Shown piece after piece: positions 34,701 through 43,400 of a DNA stretch of 64,000 bases; position 1 is the first letter of the stretch; each line of letters starts with the position of its first letter. This DNA is from Eutypella sp. D-1 (taxonomy: Eukaryota > Ascomycota > Sordariomycetes > Xylariales > Diatrypaceae). The notes below the pieces were generated by a model that saw only the letters and a program-made list of their open reading frames with translations, was not told where the DNA came from and did not search any database. Made by a program: the position numbers and the translations under genes. Location: contig JAJTTP010000002.1 in assembly GCA_023313575.1 (NCBI GenBank), positions 3,410,001 through 3,474,000 on the forward strand. The letters are read 5' to 3'.

Positions 34701-37227
34701 AAGGTCTTTGGTGAAGCGTTTGGTTCGCGGTGTCCAGATTCGGAATTCCGCGTCAAGGATGGAATGATCACCACTGGAAGACTGGTCGAAGAGATATCCC
34801 TGGACGAAAAGATGAAGAGCTTCGCCTATCCCCAAATCAGGAGTAAGCCTTGGGTGGACAGTCAGAGATTGAAGCTCGTGCTTGGGACCCCTGGGGTGTT
34901 TGATTCCTTGCATTTCGTTGAAGACACAGATTATGCACAACAACTAGGCTCTGGGATGGTAGAGATCCAGACTAGAGAATGGGGCTTAAATTTCAAAGAC
35001 ATCTTCGTAGCCTTAGGCCGGCTGGAAGATGACGAGCTTGGGTGCGAGTGCGCTGGAATTGTTACCCGTGTTGGTGATTCCTGTGATCTTCAACCCGGAG
35101 ACAGAGTGGTAAGCAGCTTTCTCGGCTTATCTGGCATCCCTTATGTTTCTGCTCGGGCATCGTTCAGGATGAAGTTTTGCTCTTTAAGTAACACTTCACG
35201 TACCTAAACTAACTGGTGGTATTAGTGCTTTCTCGGCTCGGGTAGCTTTCGGACTTACATACAGGCACCTGAAATAGCAGTGACGAAAATTCCCGCCGAT
35301 ATGACTCTCGAAACGGCGGCCGCCGTTCTATGCCCTGGCGTCACAGCATACCATTCTCTCGTTAATGTTGCTCGTCTTAGCAAAGGGGAGAAGGTCCTCA
35401 TCCATTCAGGCGCTGGAGCTACGGGCCAAATGGCCATCCATATCGCTCAAATGATAGGTGCTGAGGTATTCACCACAGTTGGGTACAGTGATAAGAAAAG
35501 TCTACTCATCCAGACATTGGGTCTGGCAGACGACCACATATTCTACAGTCGAAGTACTGCGTTTTCAACCGGGATCAAGCGGATCACGCAGGGCTATGGC
35601 GTAGATGTCGTGTTGAACTCGCTTTCGGGCGACGGCCTTCGCGCTTCCTGGGATTGCATTGCCCCGTACGGGCGATTTATTGAGATCGGAAAAGCTGATA
35701 TCCTGGCAAACGCCTCTATTCCCATGGGAAATTTCCAAAAGAATGTCAGCTACAGCGCCGTTGACATCGACCACATTCTCAAGACGAAGAGAAGTCTGGC
35801 AAGCGACTTGCGACGGGACGTCATTAATCTCACTGCCAAAGGCACGATATCGCCCCCCACGCCAATTCATCAGTTTTCGGTGGGGGAGGTTGAAAGGGCA
35901 TTCCGATACTTCCAGAGCGGACGAAACACAGGGCGTATAATGATCAAGCCGATGGAATCAGCCTTGGTCCAAGTGAGTTCAGCGCGTTTCGGATATTGAA
36001 AGGTGCTAACCCAATTTCAGACCTACACCAAGAGACAGAGCACATGGACTTTTGATAGTAATGCATCATACCTTGTTGCTGGGGGTCTTGGGGGAGTTGG
36101 TCGCGCGATACTTTTATGGATGGTTCAGAAGGGAGCGAAGTGTCTCATCGTACCATCTCGATCCGGCATATCGACCAAAGCAGCGTCAGAAGTAGTGGCT
36201 TTAATCCAACGACAGAACGTTCAAATATTCACACCCAGATGTGATGTTTCATCAATGGAGTCACTCTCGGGTGCGCTCGAAACGTGTGCCAAGAACTTCC
36301 CCCCTATAAAAGGATGCATAAATGCATCTTTGGTCTTACAGGTATGTCTCACACGATTATAGGCATTCTACTTTGCGCTAATCTAATGCTTAGGACGCAC
36401 TATTTGAAAACATGAGCCATGAGAAATGGCAGCTCACGATCCGGTCTAAGGCTCACACATCTTGGAACCTGCATCAGCTCCTCCCAGATCTGGACTTTTT
36501 CATTCAATTGTCCTCCCTTGCCGGAATTGTCGGCCCTGTAGCACAGTCAAATTACGCCGCCGGATGCACTTTTCAAGACACCTTGGCTTGCCATCGCATC
36601 GCGAATGGACAAAAAGCTGTGTCGTTGGATCTCGGCTGGATGGTTGACGTTGGCATCATCTCTGAAACGAAGGCATATCGACGCTACCGGGATGATGTAG
36701 AGGATATGCAGAAAGTCACAGCAGCGGACCTGTTGGCTATCCTTGAGATATACTGCGACCCTTGCTTACCTTTGCTTCCTCTAGAGAAGAGTAAACTGCT
36801 TATTGGCGTCATGACACCATCACAGCGCATCTCCAGAGGACTGTCGCCAACCGTAGCTACGGAGCAACCACTATACCTAGGGTTTTCTCAAGCGCCGGAC
36901 GGCTTAGTGTCTTCAGCATCTAACCAGCAAGCGAGTTACGCTGTCCTTTTCAGAAACAGCAAGACAGTTGAAGACCGCACCGAGGTTGTCATCAGTGCGA
37001 TATGCTCGAGGCTATCTCGCGCTTTGTCGATCCCTGTTGAGAATGTGGAACGGAACGAATCCTTCTCAGACTACGGCGTTGATTCTCTGATGGCGGTTGA
37101 GTTCAGGAACTGGATCGCTAAGGATTTCGAGGCCAACGTGGCAGTGTTTGATATTATGGGCGGAAAGTCCATTGCAGACACAGGGCACTTAGTCGCAGGC
37201 AAAAGTAGTGTTGGGATTGTAGAGTAG
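28739..37227 (+). CDS. Highly reducing type I polyketide synthase (KS-AT-DH-CMeT-ER-KR-ACP)
   Basis: Thirteen exons (28739..28927, 28984..29128, 29178..29446, 29501..29843, 29897..29987, 30137..30293, 30346..31003, 31059..31209, 31265..32246, 32307..35108, 35226..35972, 36021..36341, 36394..37227) give 2562 aa. KS has DTACSSG (Cys180), VEAHGTG (His315) and NIGHLEG (His355). AT starts near 574 with GHSSGE (Ser661). DH has His994, HPAVLD (Asp1186) and Asn998 where Gly is usual. CMeT has EVGAGTG (1461). ER has HSGAGATGQ (from 1989). KR has GGLGGVG (2199) and Tyr2339 in QSNYAAG. ACP has GVDSLMA (Ser2516). All catalytic residues checked are present, so the enzyme should make a reduced, C-methylated chain in the cytosol. 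It ends with the ACP; no thioesterase, reductase, carnitine-acyltransferase or condensation domain follows. Product unknown. Confidence 0.96.
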
Positions 37228-37963
37228 GTAATTTCAACCCAAATTTGCCCAGGTGGTCGTCACTAGTACCCGACAGCCCCTATTTCATCCCTGGATGGCT
37301 TCTGTCAAGCCACAATTAGCTCCCCCGGTAGACATGTACAAAGGTGCTCTCCAGGCTGCCTACCCGGTACCTAGGTACATATGTACCTACTGTAGCTACA
37401 AGGAATCTCTAGGAAGTGTACTTACACGTATGTGTTGTATGTATATAAGAAGGTTTAACCCCGCCACGCGTTGAGGCGCGTCTAGCAGCTATCTCGAAGG
37501 GTCTTGTTACCTGCAGCGACGACCTTGAAGCTAGTGCCCAGGTGTAGCCCTAGTACCCTAGGCATTCTTTACTTCAAATTCATTTGTTGACATCATCACC
37601 ATCTTCACCTCAAAACACTTAAAAATTACCCGAAATACCCTCAGGAAATTTCTCTATACGCCGCCTGCTTTCATTCTTTTGGCAACCCCACCTGATTCTT
37701 GGACTTCATTTACCTCCAATTAGTACTAGTTGGTGCTACAAGTATACTGCTAGTTATGTTAGTCCTGATCTGCTACCACCTCCTTCAATAATATTTACAT
37801 ACCAAGCGTTTTTTCCTTGCATACGATATCTTCAAACAAGAATTTTTGATGATCTCGAAAATACAAGCGGTTCCTCCTTCCCTGTTTAATACTGAGATTA
37901 CGAGATATTAAATCTCTTTCTTTTTTTTTTTTTTTTTAAAAAAAGAGAAAACACCGACCAACC
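37228..37963. other. Intergenic, PKS 3' flank and CDC26 promoter
   Basis: No gene recognised. An ACCTAGGT palindrome lies at 37369..37376. A pyrimidine tract (T-run at 37919..37937) ends 27 bp before the CDC26 start codon, typical of fungal housekeeping promoters. This is the likely right border of the cluster. Confidence 0.55.
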
Positions 37964-38938
37964 ATGCTCCGCCGACCTCCCACGACGCTGACGCTGACCT
38001 CGGAGGACATAGCCTCGTACGAGGACCGGCGGGCCTCCATGATGGCCTCGGCGGCGGCAGCGGCGGCGGCAGCAGCGACGGCGCAATCCTCGTCATCACC
38101 ACTAGCAAACCACCACCACCACCACGCTCACCCCCACGCACACCCCCACACCTCCCACGCCCGTATACACGGACACCAGCACCACGGGCTCCCGCAGCCA
38201 CAAGTCCGGTTCCTGCCACCGGCGGCCAACCGGGGCGGGGTCCCAGGACCGGAACAAGAACATGATGAGGAAGGAGACGGGGAAGGGGACGGGGACGAGG
38301 AACCCTACGACGCGGGCCACGAAACCGCGCTGCCGTCTCCACCAGCCGCGCCCGACCTCTCACCGAGCAGCAGCACAAACCACAACAGTAGTAATGACGA
38401 GGACATGGAAGACGCCTACGCGGACCCCGAACCCCAACCCCAGCAGCAGCAGCAGAATCGACAACCGGAGGCGCGCGCGGCGGTCGACGAAGACGACCCT
38501 TTCGTCACGCGACCGACCCGCCGCACCGCCGCGCAATCCCAACCTCCACCGCAGACACAGCCACCGGCCCGCGACCCGGCAGCAGCAGCAGCGACGACGC
38601 GCACGGGCGCGCGCTCGCGGTTCTTACACCGCGCAACCGGGAGCCGGAGCGGCGGGGATGTCCAACTGCCCCCCCAATCCCAACCACAACCAACAGCAGC
38701 GCAGCAGCGCGCAACGCGCATCGGAGTCGCGCCGCCCCCTTCTGCCTCGGCTTCCTATCCGCATGGACATGCGCACCCGCCACCCGCGCACTCGCAGTAC
38801 CAGACGCGCCGCGCCGCGTCGAGACAGGGCAGCGAGCCCCTGCCTTCTGCGGCTGCTGCCGCTACCGTGGCCTCCTCGGGTCGTGTCACCCGGAGTCGCG
38901 AGGAGAGGGCTGGTGGTGGTGGTGCGCGGAGGCGGTAG
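37964..38938 (+). CDS. cdc26: Anaphase-promoting complex subunit CDC26-like, with long disordered tail
   Basis: Single exon, 324 aa. The N-terminus MLRRPPTTLTLTSEDIASYE fits the conserved CDC26 start (M-L-R-R-x-P-T-x-L-x-L-x-x-x-D-I-x-x-Y/F-E), the segment that threads into the TPR superhelix of APC6/Cut9 and stabilises it. The rest is low complexity: poly-Ala, His-rich (HHHHHAHPHAHPH), acidic (HDEEGDGEGDGDEE), poly-Gln and Arg-rich segments. Animal and yeast CDC26 proteins are far shorter, about 80-125 aa, so the tail is an expansion. The GC-rich codons and several long frames on other strands reflect composition, not other genes. It converges with TAF2. Identity rests on the first 20-25 residues. 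Confidence 0.8.
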   Translation: MLRRPPTTLTLTSEDIASYEDRRASMMASAAAAAAAAATAQSSSSPLANHHHHHAHPHAHPHTSHARIHGHQHHGLPQPQVRFLPPAANRGGVPGPEQEHDEEGDGEGDGDEEPYDAGHETALPSPPAAPDLSPSSSTNHNSSNDEDMEDAYADPEPQPQQQQQNRQPEARAAVDEDDPFVTRPTRRTAAQSQPPPQTQPPARDPAAAAATTRTGARSRFLHRATGSRSGGDVQLPPQSQPQPTAAQQRATRIGVAPPPSASASYPHGHAHPPPAHSQYQTRRAASRQGSEPLPSAAAAATVASSGRVTRSREERAGGGGARRR

Positions 38939-39085
38939 GGAGGGTAGGGTAGGTGGGCTGGATGGGCGATGTTGAGGGGGAGTCTGATGATGGGGTGGCG
39001 GACTGTTGGATAACCCCGCGGCTTCCAGAACATAGGCAAAAGCGTGCGTGTTTCAGGAGAGGGAGGAGGATAGCGTCGTGCATAC

Positions 39086-39111
39086 AAGGCAGGCAGGCAG
39101 GCAGGCAGGCA
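39086..39111 (+). repeat. AGGC tetranucleotide microsatellite
   Basis: About six tandem AGGC units. A second, shorter AGGC run lies near 39271-39282. Confidence 0.85.
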
Positions 39112-40097
39112 AGGAAGCGGGGGTAACATGTCTATGTTTGTTTTGGGTTCTGTTCAGCGTCGACGATATACATATTTACATGTACGGGCATACATCATGC
39201 ATACCATACACCATACCACACCTACTCAGTCTAAGCCAAAGCCATAGGATTAGGTGTAGATGGCAAACAAGCAGGCAGGCAGGTACGTATGTAGAGTGGG
39301 GAATAACTAAGGAAGCGAAGCGATGTAACTTATCCATCCATCCATGCATTCATTCCCATACCTCCGAAAACTAATATTCACGATGAAGATGCTGCCCCCC
39401 GTCCTGGCCGCTCGCGAAATGGAAAATTATAGCCCTCTCTGCCTCGTTGATTCACTGGCACCACTAGTAGTACTACTTACTACACAGAACATCCCTCAGT
39501 TACACCCTTCTTCAACCGCAATCCCTCATATCCCCCTTTTCGTTCCCCTGCCTCCGGCCGGAGCATTATCTGACCTGACCTCTCCTCTTCTTCTCTTCTT
39601 CTCTTCTTCTCCCCCTCTAAGGCATAGACCATATGATAGACCAAGTCGACCGAACAAGACTGCAAAGGAGCAGCCGGTAGGCAGTGTTGGAAAACCAGTA
39701 AGAAACCTTAGAGAGGGGATGGGAGACGGAGATAGGGGCAGATGTCCAGAGAGAGAGAGAGAGAGAATACACCCTTATACTTATGTACGTATACACGTCA
39801 CTGGGAAAATAAAAATAAAAATCTGATTTCAGTGATCCAGGCACCGATTGCGAACGCAAAATAATGTAACGCTTATATTCATTTCATCTCCTTTCATCTC
39901 CTTCCATTTCCATTTTTTCCCCTGCAAAGTTCCGTCGTAGAATATGAGGTGAGGTAAGGTTGAGCTAAATGTTCGCGCGGGTGCGACTTGATGTGATGTG
40001 ATGTACGAAAGAACCGCAAAATCCGCTCGATTTCTCCATTTCCACAGATGACCAGAAATCAGGTATCAGTCTAGGTCTACATAGTCCGATCCGGTTC

Positions 40098-40122
40098 GGT
40101 GCGGTGCGGTGCGGTGCGGTGC
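40098..40122 (+). repeat. GGTGC pentanucleotide microsatellite
   Basis: Five tandem GGTGC-type units, followed 50 bp later by GACGG-type units. Confidence 0.85.
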
Positions 40123-40442
40123 CAGATACCTAAGTAAACAAGCAGCAACACAAAGCACGAAACACGGGATAGACGACGGGACGGGACGGGATGGGACGGG
40201 CAGCCATGCCATCCTCCTCAAGTCCGTCCGTGGGAAGGGGGGTGGGGGTATAGATAACTAACTAAATAAATAAAAATAAAAAACTCAAAAAGGCAGAGGA
40301 AAGCTAAAATTGAGCAGACAACAGGACCAATGAACTCCCCCCGTCCAGCGAACCAGCCAACCAGCGCCACCCCCCTAAACCCCAACACAAAAACACAAAA
40401 AAGACGCGCCATGCATCAATCCATGCGTCACTACTACCACTA

Positions 40443-43400
40443 CTACTGCTGCTGCGACGAAGAAGAAGGAGTCGACTTGATCTTGATCTTGAGTTTCGTA
40501 GGGCCCTTAGCCGGGGCCGGGGTAGCGGTTGCCTCCCTCGATTGCGAAGGGTGCGGCGACGAGCCTCGATGGTGATTACTGCTCCCACTACCACTATTAC
40601 CGACACCGGAGCTGGCGTTATGATGCGGTGCCGACGGCAGGGGTTTCCGCGTATCCGGCAGCGGCTTGCGGCCCGGGTCCGGGAGGGGCTTTCGCGGCTT
40701 CCCGTCTTTACTGCCTAACTGTGGCTGCTGCGACTGGGGCTGAGATGTTGTTGTTGTGGTGGTAGTCTTGGGCGCGGCGGACGACGGCGTGCTCGATCTC
40801 TGCGAAGGGGCCGGGGACCCGGAAAGGGGCCTCTTAGTCCCCGTCTTCGCGGCGGAGATAGAAGGGCTGCGCGTGCCGGCCTTCGCGCCATTGCTGACGC
40901 CGCCGGTCTTCTGCTGCTGCTCCGCCGCCGCTGCCGCTAGCTTCTTGCTGTTAGGGGTAGCGCGGATGGAGCCGGCGGATGCGCTGGCGGGGCTCGGACG
41001 GCGCTTGAGCCGGTCCCAGGCCGTGAATTTCAGCTTCACGAGTTTCTTCGGCTTCGACGACGGTTTCGGCGTGGTGGACGGTTTCGGGGTCGTGGACGGT
41101 TTGGGCGTAGATGACGGCTTCTTAGTATGATTATGATGATTATTCTTATTACTACTGAAGCGCTCCAGTTTGCTAGAGGGGATCTTGGAGGTATTCAGCT
41201 TAACGATCTTGGTCGGACGCCCGCTTCCGCTCTCACTCTCCGTGCTGGCTCGCTTGAGCGACTTCACGCTCTTGGGCGCGGCGGCGGTGGCAGGTGTGCT
41301 GCTCCTGTTTCCGTTTCCGTTCGTCTTGGGGGCGGTCTTGAGCTCCGTTCGCGGAACCTCGATCGTAGGCCGTGGTGGCGCCTGGACGGAGATGCTGTCG
41401 CGAGGAGCTGCCGCCGCTGCAGCAGGAGAAGAGCTTGCCGTGCTACTGATCTTCGGGGTCCCCTCCCGAGGTTTCGCTGCACTGGCCGAAGGCTTCGACG
41501 GCGCGGGAGCTTTGGCCGTGGGTGTGGCGCTAGGGGCTCCTGGAGTCTTGGGTGTAGAGGTTTTAGGAGTAGCAGCACTAGCAGCAGCAGCAGCAGTAGG
41601 CTTGGGTGTGGGATTCTTCGGCGCAGCGGCCGGCAGCGGCGTAGGCTGCGCAGTGCTGCTACTACTGGTAGTAGCAGCAGGAGCAGCGGCAGCGGCAGCA
41701 GCACCCTTACTGCTGCCGCTGAAACTAGGCGCTCTGTTGAGGTTCAGAGTAATCGTGCGCTTATGCTCGGGCTTAGCGGGCGGTGGCGGTGCGACCACCA
41801 CCGGCGTCTCGTACTTCTTCCGAGACTTCGTCCTAAAATGTCTCTTGAAGTTCAAGACGGCCTTGTTGCGGCCCCACTCGCCACGGCTTACCGTCCAATA
41901 CGTAGGGAACTTAAACGTGACCGGGAGTGAGTAGTCCTCGTCTATCAGGATGGAGCACAACTCTAGAAAGTTGAGGCGTTCGGGGACGGTCAGGACCGGT
42001 GACTCTAAGGCATCCCAGATCGCATAGGCCAATTGGTCATCGTCTCTCAGATCGTCTTTCAGCGCTGCGAGGGCCGCCGTCAGGTCCTCTTTACGCGCCA
42101 TCTTCTTCCTGGTGGCCTCCATATCTGTGATCTCCTGCTGCACGATCAGACCATCCTCCGCAGGCAACTGCTGTGGCTTTTCTTCCACCGCGTTCTCGCC
42201 GAACGCAATGCCTGCGAGGCCGCGACACAGGGCCTTGAATAGACGATTCCGGACATAGGGGGAAGGGTCGGTGCTGACTAAGGAGATGAAGAAACGGAGG
42301 AAGGTAGGTGATGACAGGGTGCCAAGCTCAACCAACGACTCGCACGCTTTTATGCGGACGGGCGCCGCAGTCTTGTCCTGGAGATACTGCACGAATGTGA
42401 TGACCTTGGTAGGTATGACCTTCGCCTTCATCAGTCTGCAGAGTGCGTCGAGGGCGGCCACGGTAAAGCAATTATGATAAGACGATGAATATTCGTCCAT
42501 CCTGCGGTACCGCTCGATCTCGTCGAGCGCCATGGCGCGGAATTCTGCAGGTTCAGTATCGATCGGCATCTCATCCTCGTCCTCGCCTTCGGCGTCGTCG
42601 TCGCCAAAGGACATAGACATAGGCATCGAAAGGCTCTGCTTGGCCTTCTTCTCGTCGGGAATCTGACATGTAGCGAGCGCCTTGATCAGGTTGCAGATGT
42701 AGAGCTGATCCGAGTATACGTTGTCCGCGTTGTTGTTTTCCTGCAGCTGCTGCAGGATGAAATGGCGGGCCTCCTTGGGGCACTGCCCGTCGTCCCCGCG
42801 AATGCGGGCGATCGCCTCCGGAATGGCGCGTTGGACGAAATACTGGCGCTTGTCCGCGAAATTGTTAGGTCGTGGCGCGGACGTGCCCGGGTAGCAGAAG
42901 AAGTGCTGGAACGTTTTCTGAAGATGGACTAGTCCTATCCAGTCCAGGCTCTTCACAGCGTGTCGGTAAAGCACATCAACGGCCATCGTGCGGATTCCGT
43001 AGAAGTACGTCTTGTCCACGGCGGTGCGGGTGAGGATGGTCGATACAAGTGGATGCGGTCCCACTTGAGGAAAACTCCGGTCAAGATATAGCATCGAGTC
43101 CTGCTGCGCGACGACATCACGGTCTTGCTGTAACTGCGAGACGTACATGTAGGGGGGCAGATTGGTCTTCATGTCGCATACCCACTCGAAGTCGGCGTCC
43201 ATGCGGATCCACTCGTAAGATTCTAGGTCCATCTTCGCTTCCGTTTCCTCGTCCCAGTCTCGCAGATGCCACTCGTCCATTTCATCAGGCTGCTGTAAAA
43301 CGTCGCCAAGGAAGTGAATCTGCGTCTCTTCCTGGCCATCCTCGTTGCCTTTAGCAGCGCCGGCGATCTGCCGTTCCCGTTGCCGTCGATTCCTCTTAAG

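Larger units (their letters stand above)
38939..40442. other. Intergenic between convergent CDC26 and TAF2 genes
   Basis: 1.5 kb containing the 3' flanks of two convergent genes. It is rich in simple repeats: AGGC units near 39086-39111, a GA run near 39750-39766, CTTCT repeats near 39590-39610, GGTGC units at 40098-40122 and GACGG units at 40171-40200. No gene recognised. Confidence 0.6.

Noticed and set aside
38262..38975. 237-codon alternative frame over the CDC26 gene
   Set aside because: Arg/Thr/Pro-rich translation of low-complexity GC-rich DNA in a second frame. The CDC26 frame carries the conserved N-terminus.
39086..40122. Tandem short repeats considered as a CRISPR-like or minisatellite array
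   Set aside because: Units are 4-5 bp with no spacers; these are ordinary microsatellites in a eukaryotic genome.
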